In this document: piece after piece, positions 15,122-23,007 of the stretch
Numbering within the stretch: position 1 is the first letter of the stretch
Layout: each line of letters begins with the position of its first letter
Origin: RPQJ01 sp963698735
GTDB taxonomy: Bacteria; Pseudomonadota; Gammaproteobacteria; Steroidobacterales; Steroidobacteraceae
Reading direction: 5' to 3'
NCBI GenBank assembly: GCA_963698735.1
Contig: CAVOSA010000032.1
Span: 186,001-250,000 of the forward strand
DNA: 64,000 nucleotides
Notes under the pieces: generated by a model
Seen by the model: only the letters and a program-made list of their open reading frames with translations
The model's database searches: none
What the model was told of the DNA's origin: nothing
Made by a program: the position numbers and the translations under genes

Positions 15122-16624
15122 ATGGCTAAGGGAATCAGTCTATTCATCGGTCTGACCGCGTTGATTGCGATGGGGACGGCCGCTGCATCGACCGTGCCGC
15201 CGCCGCCCGCGTGCCCGACGCCGGCCCTTCTCGGGGCAGATACCAATGATGAAACCGGGCATTACTATCAAGTCTTCAAGGCCAAGGGCATCACATGGGC
15301 ATGCGCCAAGGCGTTTGTTGAGGCGCTGCCGCCGTACTCCGCGGGAGTCGGCATACCTGCGGTAGAAGGTCACATGGCGACGATCACGTCGCGAGCCGAA
15401 GATGAGTGGGTAGACGTGCTGCGCGCGGGCTCCGGACTGGAACGACCCGAGGTGTGGATTGGCGGCGTCCAGGCGCCTGGACAAGAAGTCGGGATTGGCT
15501 GGCGGTGGGACAATGGTGAGGGCCCAATTGCGACCTCAGCCACGCCACTTCTTGGTTCGTACCAGAACTGGTTGCCCGACGAACCAAACGACAATACCGG
15601 CGTCGATAGCGAGAACTACCTCGCGATTGGACTTGGGGGGGCGTTTGGTTGGAACGACGAAGGCAATCTCGGCAACATTGGCGGCTTCGTCGTTGAGTAC
15701 GACGTCCCACGTACAGCCGAGTGCGCTGTCGGCGAGGGCTGCGAGACGATCACTGGCCACACGCTGACTTTTCCGCAAGGGTGGGTTTCAGAAGGCGACA
15801 CGATCGCGTTCACCGCATATGAATTCACGGATCTGCGCGTTGGCACGAGCAGGTGCGGCAAGGACGGGTTGACCCTGTTCAGTGACCTCAACGATGGCAA
15901 GCCGGAACTGCGTATTCCGCCGTATCTTTGCGGCTCGCCCCAGTTCGTCGTCATCGCCGTGGACGGGAGTGACCTCAGTTTTGACCGGGGCGGCACGGTG
16001 CTGATCGAGAACGACACAGCAACTGTGCTGCCCGGCAACACCATCAAGGACTGCAAGGACACCAAGGGCCCGATCCTCCCCAGCCCGGGCGAGGATCCGC
16101 AATACCAGGACGTGGTCGTCTACCAGACCACGGATCCGGGCCGCATGCTCGAAGACAGCGTTGGATCGGGCCTGTACGACGGTGCTGCAGGCGAGTTCAC
16201 GAATTCATGCGGCAGTTCGCGCGGAACGGGCAAGGAAACCTCCTATTTCGTGGTCGGCATGCACATCGACTTCGGGACCGGCTACGATTTGGACGGCAAC
16301 CCGGCGGGGAACCACTTCAAGTTCGTGGAATTGACCCGGTACAAGCTTTCGTTGCTGCAAAAATCAATTGTTGCGGCGAGATCGGCCGGCGCCCTGAGAA
16401 TCGGCGTCTCCTATGCAATGGACGCGTTGGTCAGCCTCGCGATCTACAGGCTCGACCGGGGCGATCCTGCGGGAGCGTTGATCCTGGTCAAGCAGTTCCT
16501 CAGGCTCGTCGACGCGGTCAGGTACACGCCGACACCCGGTGAAAACTTCAACGGCGAACACCTGATGCGTGGCACGAACATCGAGTTCACGCTGCGGGTC
16601 AAGGTCATTCCATACGCGCCTTGA
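15122..16624 (+). CDS. secreted protein with C-type-lectin-like domain
   Basis: A 500-residue exported protein (signal peptide about residues 1-23, cleavage near AAAS). Residues about 45-200 match a C-type-lectin-like domain: WACAKAFVEAL, GHMATITSRAEDEWV, WIGG, NWLPDEPND (the EPN-type calcium/sugar motif, normally mannose-type specificity), GWNDEG and the closing GGFVVEYDV strand. The remaining 300 residues are not recognised; they contain eight cysteines and no TM segment. A purine-rich GGTGGGAAG lies before ATG 15122. No attachment signal such as PEP-CTERM is seen, so it is probably released or periplasmic. Sugar binding is inferred from motif. A 12-bp hairpin terminator follows. Confidence 0.8.
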   Translation: MAKGISLFIGLTALIAMGTAAASTVPPPPACPTPALLGADTNDETGHYYQVFKAKGITWACAKAFVEALPPYSAGVGIPAVEGHMATITSRAEDEWVDVLRAGSGLERPEVWIGGVQAPGQEVGIGWRWDNGEGPIATSATPLLGSYQNWLPDEPNDNTGVDSENYLAIGLGGAFGWNDEGNLGNIGGFVVEYDVPRTAECAVGEGCETITGHTLTFPQGWVSEGDTIAFTAYEFTDLRVGTSRCGKDGLTLFSDLNDGKPELRIPPYLCGSPQFVVIAVDGSDLSFDRGGTVLIENDTATVLPGNTIKDCKDTKGPILPSPGEDPQYQDVVVYQTTDPGRMLEDSVGSGLYDGAAGEFTNSCGSSRGTGKETSYFVVGMHIDFGTGYDLDGNPAGNHFKFVELTRYKLSLLQKSIVAARSAGALRIGVSYAMDALVSLAIYRLDRGDPAGALILVKQFLRLVDAVRYTPTPGENFNGEHLMRGTNIEFTLRVKVIPYAP

Positions 16625-16635
16625 ACGAGGGCAGG

Positions 16636-16667
16636 ACAAAGCCCGTGGCTCACCACACGGGCTTTGT
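16636..16667 (+). terminator. stem-loop after the lectin-like gene
   Basis: ACAAAGCCCGTG (16636-16647) pairs perfectly with CACGGGCTTTGT (16656-16667) around an 8-nt loop, 11 bp after the stop codon. The T-tract is short (built into the stem end), so termination strength is uncertain. A second 9-bp stem (16685-16710) follows just before the NRAMP-like gene. Confidence 0.7.
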
Positions 16668-16715
16668 TGCTGAGGAGCCCGGGCCGCTGGGGCAGGACGC
16701 AGCCCCAGCGCGCCT

Positions 16716-17921
16716 GTGCGGTCGCGCTTGAACGGCGGTAGGCTCGACCAGCGCCTGTACGGCGCCATGTTCCTGATGGCCACCAGCGCCATCGGTCCCG
16801 GTTTCATCACCCAGACCACGCAGTTCACCGCGCAACTCGGCGCGGCCTTCGCTTTCGCGATCCTGGTCTCGATCCTCATCGACGTCGCGCTGCAGCTGAA
16901 CGTCTGGCGCGTGATCGGCGTGTCGGGATTGCGTGCCCAGGAACTCGGCAACAGCGTCGCGCCGGGTCTCGGCCACGTGCTCACGTTCTTCGTGGTGCTC
17001 GGCGGCTTCGTCTTCAACGTCGGCAACGTCGCGGGTGCCGGGCTCGGGCTCGACGCGTTGCTGGGGCTCGACCCGAAGTGGGGCGGGGCGGTCTCGGCGG
17101 TGCTCGCCATCGCCGTCTTTCTATCGCGCCGCGCCGGAATTGCGATGGACCGGATCGTCGTCGTGCTCGGCTTCGTCATGATCGCGCTGACGGCGTACGT
17201 TGCCTTCGTCTCCCAGCCTCCGGTTGGCGCCGCACTGCGCAATGCGGTGCTGCCCGAGCAGATCGACTTCCTTTCGATCACGACACTCGTTGGCGGCACG
17301 GTAGGGGGTTACATCACCTACGCCGGTGCGCATCGTCTGCTCGACGCCGGCGTGCGCGGTCCGGAACATGTGGCGGAGATTTCCCGGGCATCCGTCATCG
17401 GCGTGCTGGTGACTGGCCTGATGCGCGTCCTGCTGTTTCTCGCGGTGCTTGGAGTCGTCGCGGCGGGCGTGCGGCTGGATCCGTCCAACCCGGCCGCCTC
17501 GGCGTTCGCGGCGGCGGCAGGCGATGCCGGCAGGCGCGTGTTCGGCCTGATCCTGTGGGCCGCGGCGATCACCTCGGTCATCGGTGCGTCCTACACGTCC
17601 GTGTCGTTCCTCGTCGGCGCGTCGGAGCGCTTTGCCCGGCGCCGGAACGTGCTGGTGGTGGCGTTCATCGGCCTGTCGGCGACGGTGTACCTGATGGCGG
17701 GTACGGCGCCCGTACCGCTGCTGGTGTTCGCGGGTGCCTTCAATGGCCTGATCCTGCCGCTCGGCATCGCCGTCCTGTTGTGGGTGGCGACGCGACGGCC
17801 CGATCTCCTGGGCGGTTACGCCTATCCCCGTCCTCTTGCTGCGCTGGGTTTCGTGGCGTGGCTGGTCACGATCTACCTGGGCTGGGAATCGCTGGGCCGG
17901 CTGGCGACGCTGTTCCATTAG
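16716..17921 (+). CDS. NRAMP-like divalent metal transporter family protein
   Basis: A 401-residue membrane protein with about eleven hydrophobic segments, of the NRAMP superfamily. TM1 carries SAIGPGFITQTTQF, so the usual metal-binding DPGN tetrad is replaced. The TM6 region reads GGYITYAGAH instead of the canonical MPH-containing motif. These features mark the divergent NRAMP-related branch rather than classical MntH, so manganese import should not be assumed. The GTG at 16716 gives a 15-residue cytoplasmic tail before TM1; an ATG at 16767 would begin inside the first helix and is less likely. A 9-bp hairpin at 16685-16710 lies close upstream and could mask the ribosome-binding region. Confidence 0.78.
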   Translation: MRSRLNGGRLDQRLYGAMFLMATSAIGPGFITQTTQFTAQLGAAFAFAILVSILIDVALQLNVWRVIGVSGLRAQELGNSVAPGLGHVLTFFVVLGGFVFNVGNVAGAGLGLDALLGLDPKWGGAVSAVLAIAVFLSRRAGIAMDRIVVVLGFVMIALTAYVAFVSQPPVGAALRNAVLPEQIDFLSITTLVGGTVGGYITYAGAHRLLDAGVRGPEHVAEISRASVIGVLVTGLMRVLLFLAVLGVVAAGVRLDPSNPAASAFAAAAGDAGRRVFGLILWAAAITSVIGASYTSVSFLVGASERFARRRNVLVVAFIGLSATVYLMAGTAPVPLLVFAGAFNGLILPLGIAVLLWVATRRPDLLGGYAYPRPLAALGFVAWLVTIYLGWESLGRLATLFH

Positions 17922-18007
17922 CGTTGCCAGCGGAGAACCCATCGGCGGCGTCCAGCGATCGCAACAATCGACGCGCCCGCGGCGATGGATGGGTATCATC
18001 CCCGCGC

Positions 18008-19807
18008 ATGGCGACGGCACCCGAGTACGCAGCGCCCGCGGAAACTCCCTTCACCGCCGGTCCGGACCGCCGGTCCGGCGCACGCACCTACGCCGTTCCG
18101 TTCATCGTCGCCGTCACCGGGCACCGGGACCTCGTGCCCGACGAGATTCCGATCATCCGCTCGCGCGTGCGCGACTGCCTGTTCAGTCTGCGCTACGAGT
18201 ACCCCAGCCGCATCATCGTCGTGATGTCGTCGCTCGCTGACGGCGCCGACCGCATCGTGGCCGAGGAGGCCCTGCAGCTCGGCATGCCGCTCAGCGTCGT
18301 GCTGCCGATGCCGCGGGTGCTGTACGAGGAAGACTTCACGCCGGACTCCCTCGAGCAGTTTGCGGCACTCTGCGACAAGGCCGCCGAGATCTTCGAGTTG
18401 CCGCTGCTGCCGGGAGCCACGCCACGATCCATCGCGGAAAGCGGGCCGAACCGCACGCGCCAGTACGCCCAGGTCGGCGTCTTCCTGAGCGCGCACTGCC
18501 ACGTGCTGCTCGCGCTCTGGGACGGCAAGGACAGCGACCTGCTCGGCGGCACGGCGGCGACGGTGCGGTTCCATCACCACGACGTGATGCCCGGCTACAC
18601 GCCGCGCGTGACGTCGAACAAGCTCAACCTGACCGAGGACGAGAGTGACCTCGTCCATCACATCGTCTGCTCGCGGGACCGGCCGGGCGGCGAACCCGCG
18701 CCCGGTTTCAAGCCGTTCGATACGTTCTGGTTCACGACCGACGAGGCGAACCCGCGCAGCACCGAGATTCCCGCGCGGCATCGCAAGGTGTTCGAGTACA
18801 CCAACGAGTTCAGCCGCGAGGCGCAGAATCACGCGGCCGCCATCGACAAGGAACGCTATTCGCTGCTCGACAGCGAGCAGGCGGCCACGCTGCCGCCGGG
18901 CCTCTGGGACATCAACCAGGCGTTTTGCGCGGCAGACTGGCTCGCCATCCATTACCAGAAGAAGGTGGTCCGGACGGTGAAGGCCGGCCACGTTGCCGCG
19001 CTGCTGACCGGCGTCGCCTACCTGTCCTACACGGATCTCCTTTCCACGCCACTGATGATCGGCGGCATCATCGTCATGATGCTGTTCACGGTCGTGAACA
19101 ACGCGCTCGCGGTCCGCGGCAACTGGCAGCGCAAGTACCTCGATTACCGGACGCTGGCCGAGGGCATGCGCGTGCAGTTCTACTGGGCGGCTGCAGGCGT
19201 CACCAGCGGCAGCGTCTCCAAGTTCGCGCACGACAACTTCCTGCAGATGCAGGACACCGAGCTCGGCTGGATCCGCAACGTCATGCGCGTGGCCGGCATG
19301 GAGTGCGACGTCGCGCCCAACCTCGCACCGCGCGGCGTGCAGTTCGCCGTGCAGGAATGGATCGGCGACGACAAGACGGGCCAGCTCGGCTATTACAGCA
19401 GGAAGTCTGCCCAGCGCATCGTCGAGCACAATGCCACGATGCGGATCGGCCGGCTCGGCATCTGGACCACGATCATTGCGCTCACGGCATTGTTGTTCGT
19501 CGGCACGCAACTGTCGGATGCCGTGCAGACTCCGGTCGTCTACCTGATGGGCGTCGTGCTGCTGATGGTCGGCATCCGCCAGGCGTATGCCAAGACCACG
19601 GCCGAGGCCGAGTTGATCAAGCAGTACGAGTTCATGCACCGCATCTTCCGCAACGCCCGCAAGCGCATCGACGATGCGGACAACGACGGCGACAGGCGCC
19701 GCATTCTCAAGGTCCTCGGCGACGCCGCCCTCGAGGAGCACGCGCAGTGGATCCTGATCCATCGCGAGCGCTCGATCGACGAGTCGGAAGGGATGAAGCT
19801 CAGCTGA
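18008..19807 (+). CDS. SLOG-type sensor fused to four-TM SLATT-like membrane module
   Basis: A 599-residue two-part protein. Residues about 28-180 form a Rossmann-like SLOG domain: VAVTGHRDL (34-42), a SSLADGADRIVAEEAL nucleotide-binding-type turn (74-89), LPMPRVLYEEDF (99-110) and LLALWDG (167-173). The C-terminal half carries a TM pair (about 327-343 and 347-368) and then YLDYRTLAEGMRVQFYW (377-393), the kind of conserved segment that follows the hairpin in SLATT proteins. A second TM pair (about 480-529) and an EAELIKQYEFMHRIF helix follow. In conflict systems SLOG domains sense nucleotide signals and SLATT modules are proposed pore formers; that role here is inference. A TATCAT -10-like box (17994-17999) ends 8 bp before the ATG. 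Confidence 0.72.
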   Translation: MATAPEYAAPAETPFTAGPDRRSGARTYAVPFIVAVTGHRDLVPDEIPIIRSRVRDCLFSLRYEYPSRIIVVMSSLADGADRIVAEEALQLGMPLSVVLPMPRVLYEEDFTPDSLEQFAALCDKAAEIFELPLLPGATPRSIAESGPNRTRQYAQVGVFLSAHCHVLLALWDGKDSDLLGGTAATVRFHHHDVMPGYTPRVTSNKLNLTEDESDLVHHIVCSRDRPGGEPAPGFKPFDTFWFTTDEANPRSTEIPARHRKVFEYTNEFSREAQNHAAAIDKERYSLLDSEQAATLPPGLWDINQAFCAADWLAIHYQKKVVRTVKAGHVAALLTGVAYLSYTDLLSTPLMIGGIIVMMLFTVVNNALAVRGNWQRKYLDYRTLAEGMRVQFYWAAAGVTSGSVSKFAHDNFLQMQDTELGWIRNVMRVAGMECDVAPNLAPRGVQFAVQEWIGDDKTGQLGYYSRKSAQRIVEHNATMRIGRLGIWTTIIALTALLFVGTQLSDAVQTPVVYLMGVVLLMVGIRQAYAKTTAEAELIKQYEFMHRIFRNARKRIDDADNDGDRRRILKVLGDAALEEHAQWILIHRERSIDESEGMKLS

Positions 19808-19857
19808 CGAGCTGCCGGCTGCGCGGTGCGCGTCAAACACCAATGCGGTTCGAAGGG

Positions 19858-21264
19858 TCAGTCTTTCTTCGGCGGCACCTTGGAGTACTCGCCGCGCCCT
19901 TCGAGCACCGGGTCGGTCGACAGGTTCCACCCAAGATTGCTTGCGTTGTCCGGCGCGACCGGATCGCGGGATATCCACACGACGAGCCGCATGCCGTCGG
20001 TGAGGTAGGGGTCGTCGGTGAGGTTGTATCGCGGGCTGTCGCGAGTGGCTTCGCCCACGCCCCGGACGAAAGCGAACCGGCTCACCGCGTCGTGGTGCAG
20101 CAGGCTGTGCAGCAGGTACTCGCGCGACTCATCGACGACCGGGTCGATCACGTGCGTGGTCAGCGTGGGCGACTTCGTCGTCGACTTGACGCCGATGTCG
20201 CGGCTGACCTGGCCGATCCACACCGGCTGGCCCTCGCAGCGGAAGGGCGCCAGCCACAATCGCATGTGGTTGCGTTGTGCGATCGTAGAGCGCCCGCGCT
20301 GCAGCGCTACGTCCTGCTTGCGGCCGAAGGCATACAGCGAACTGACCGGCGCCGTCAGGAACGATTTCTCCGCGATCGCTGCGCCGACCATGCGCCGCAC
20401 GCTGTCCGCGGTGATGGCCTCGGTGAAGCTCCAGCCGCTGGCGGCAAGGGCCGAGATCGCATCCTCGCCGGTGCCGACGATGACGACGTTGAGCGGGTCG
20501 CCCTCGCCGATGCCCTCCGCGTTGCTCGTGCAGCAGGGCAACTCGCGCAGGCGGGCGCGGAACTGGTCGAGGTCGAGGTCCGGGTAGTCGTCGACCTTGT
20601 CGTACAGCACCTTGAGCGCCGAGCGTTCGTAGTCGAAGCCTTCCGTTGGCAGCAGCACGGCGAAACGCATCCGGACGCCCACTTGGGTGCCGGTCATGCG
20701 CACGTCGACGAAGCGACCGCCGCGCACGTGCGAGGCATAGACGTAGCCTTCGTTGGTCGACCCTGCTTTCGAAAAGAAGGGTAGCGAGCTCTTGTGGAAC
20801 ATCCCGGCATGAGCGTCGCGCCGGTCCTTGGGCACCTTCTTCGCGGTGACCAGCGCGACCTCGTCGGCGGAGTAATAGTCCGGGTCGATCGAGACCGGCA
20901 GCAACCAGAAGTCGTGTTCGCTCGCATTCTCGATGCGCAGCCAGATCGGCTGGATGCCCAGGTCTGCGAGGGGTACGCCGAAGTACCTCGCCGACTGTTC
21001 CTCGGTCGGGATCGCGAGGTGAACTGTCACCCCGTCCTGTTGCAGCGTCCGCACGCGGCCGAGGTCGAGCGGCAAGCTGGCAGTTTCGGCCTGGATTTGC
21101 GCCACGGCGGCGGATTGGGCCAGTGCCTGTTCCTCGGCGCCCGCAGCCGCCGCCGGAGTTGCCGGGGACGGGTCGGCCGCCGCGAGGGTGACTGCGCCGA
21201 GGAGCAGCATGCCAGCGAGGAGCGCGACACCCCGGGCGCTGCTGAGTGCGGATCGGTGCGTCAT
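19858..21264 (-). CDS. exported LssY C-terminal domain protein
   Basis: A 468-residue protein with a signal peptide (hydrophobic to about residue 29, AAA|D). From about residue 245 it matches the LssY-C domain: DPLNVVIVG, an ASGWSFTEAI segment, APVSSLYAFGRKQD, a QRNHMRLWLAPF strand, VWIGQVSRDIG, and LTTHVIDPVVDESREYL. The N-terminal 220 residues have no family I recognise. LssY-C was named from a Legionella secretion-associated locus and is often joined to DedA/PAP2 membrane-lipid proteins; its activity is unknown. It is divergent from a phospholipase D-like lipoprotein gene (119 bp between starts), which fits a shared envelope or lipid theme. It converges on the SLOG-type gene. Confidence 0.75.
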   Translation of the reverse strand: MTHRSALSSARGVALLAGMLLLGAVTLAAADPSPATPAAAAGAEEQALAQSAAVAQIQAETASLPLDLGRVRTLQQDGVTVHLAIPTEEQSARYFGVPLADLGIQPIWLRIENASEHDFWLLPVSIDPDYYSADEVALVTAKKVPKDRRDAHAGMFHKSSLPFFSKAGSTNEGYVYASHVRGGRFVDVRMTGTQVGVRMRFAVLLPTEGFDYERSALKVLYDKVDDYPDLDLDQFRARLRELPCCTSNAEGIGEGDPLNVVIVGTGEDAISALAASGWSFTEAITADSVRRMVGAAIAEKSFLTAPVSSLYAFGRKQDVALQRGRSTIAQRNHMRLWLAPFRCEGQPVWIGQVSRDIGVKSTTKSPTLTTHVIDPVVDESREYLLHSLLHHDAVSRFAFVRGVGEATRDSPRYNLTDDPYLTDGMRLVVWISRDPVAPDNASNLGWNLSTDPVLEGRGEYSKVPPKKD

Positions 21265-21382
21265 GCGTTACGTATTCCCCTGCGGCCAGGCCGCCACGCG
21301 CGCGGCGAGATACCTGTGTGCATGGACTGTAGCTTATATTGCGCCCCGGATTCCGCCGCCAGACCATTCGCCCGGGGGGCAC

Positions 21383-22982
21383 TTGCCGGACGCAAATCGG
21401 ACAGACCAGATCGCACACCGGGTGCTTGCGGCATCGGCTCTGGCGGTGCTGGTGGGCTGCGCCGCCACCAGGCCCGCCGAGGTGTCGCCCGCGACGGTCG
21501 ATCCCCAGGTATTCGTGGAGCAGGCGGCCGCCACGTCCGTGCTGGGCGCTGACAGCGTCTTCGTCGGCAGCCCGTACCAGGACGTCGGCACGGCCGGGCT
21601 CTTTCCGCCGCGCGGTCCGGACGACTGCCGCATCGCCGTGCTCGCGAACGGTGAGGACTCCTTTGCAGCCCGTCTCGATGCGCTGCGGCGCGCGCAGAAG
21701 TCGATCCGCATCCAGGCGCTGATCTTCAAAGGCGACGAGACCGGCCTGCGCGTTGCGGAAATCCTCAAGCAGAAAAAGGCGGCCGGCCTCGACGTGCGCG
21801 TCATCGTCGACGCGTTCTCCAACCCGTGGCTGCAGACGCAGTGGATGTTCTTCGACCTCAAGCAGAACGGCATCGAGGTCGAGGGCTACGAGGCGATGGC
21901 GCTGCAGTGGCTCAACGAAGATTCCAGTCCCGAAGCTGACGCCGCATTACGACCCGGATCAACCCGACAAGCGCTTCCACGAAAAGATGTGGATCATCGA
22001 CGGCGAGACCGACGACGCGATTGCGGTGACGGGCGGCCTCAACATCGGCAACGAATACTTCCGGGCGGACCCGGCGGACCCGGACTCGACCTGGCGCGAC
22101 CAGGACGTCGTGGTGCGCGGCGCGATCGTGCGCGACCTGGTCGTGGCCTTCGACCGCAACTTCGAGTACTTCGTGAGCGTCAAGCAGAGCCGCGGCATCT
22201 TCAACACCAACCTGTACTGGGACGCCACCCGCCACGTGCTCGACAAGACCGGCAAGCTGCCCGTGAAGTACACGACGAAGCCTGACGTGCTGGCGCACGT
22301 CGCCGAGATGGAGGCACGCCAGCCGTCGCTGGAGTTCCGCAACGCCACGTGCCGCTTTTTCCAGAGCCGGCCGCGGCTCAAGGAATCCTACATCCAGCAG
22401 GCGTACGTGAAGCTCATCGAGCGCGCGCGGTCCGAAGTGCTGATCGCCAATGCCTATTTCGTGCCGACGCCGTCGATCGCGCTCGCGCTCAAGGATGCGG
22501 CGAAGCGCTGCGTCGCCGTGCGGCTGATCTCGAACAGTCCCGGGACCAACGACCTGCCAGAGATCAGCCTGGTCGGACGCGGCTACTACAAGGACCTGCT
22601 GGCAGTGAACCAAACCCCCGAGGTCGCGGCCTGCAAGAATCAGGACGCAGGGCTGCGCATCTGGGAGTGGGTCGGGCAATCCGCCGACGAGGCCGAGCGC
22701 CGCCAGGGCACCATGCATTCCAAGTACGCGGTCGTGGACGGACGCCGTGGCCTCGTGGGTTCCTACAACCTCGACCCGCGCAGCGAGAAGCTGAACAGCG
22801 AGACGGCCATGGTGTTCGAGCAGCCGGAGCTTGCCGGGCAGTTGCGCAGCGCGTACCTCGAGAACGACCTCAAGTACAGCCGCGAAGTGACGCCCGCGCT
22901 GGCGGCCGAGTTCGAAGCGCCCGAGGACGTGATCGAACGCTTCCGCAAGTCGATCGGGCACCTGTTCGAGCAGCATCTCTGA
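21383..22982 (+). pseudogene. phospholipase D-like lipoprotein, frameshifted
   Basis: A phospholipase D superfamily protein (cardiolipin-synthase-like) split by one frameshift. The first frame (from TTG 21383, with GGGGGG just upstream) gives a lipobox leader ending VLVGC and reads IAVLANGEDSFAARL then SIRIQALIFKGDETG. At about 21915-21925 the coding frame moves by +1 (or -2) and continues KLTPHYDPDQPDKRF to the stop at 22982. Both catalytic HKD motifs lie in the second frame: HEKMWIID (His codon at 21978) and MHSKYAVVD (His codon at 22716), each followed by G/N/S residues. Apart from the shift the sequence looks intact, about 530 residues. It may be a recent pseudogene or a base-calling error. 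The gene is divergent from the LssY-C gene. Confidence 0.8.
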
Positions 22983-23007
22983 GGGACCCGGAGAAGGGGG
23001 ATCGCCG

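Noticed and set aside
16685..16710. Possible riboswitch before the NRAMP-like gene
   Set aside because: Only a simple 9-bp hairpin is visible; it does not show the multi-helix architecture of a metal riboswitch.
17996..19978. 660-codon minus-strand frame opposite the SLOG-type gene
   Set aside because: Composition (Arg/His/Val/Asp repeats) is typical of an antisense shadow; the plus strand carries recognisable motifs and TM segments.
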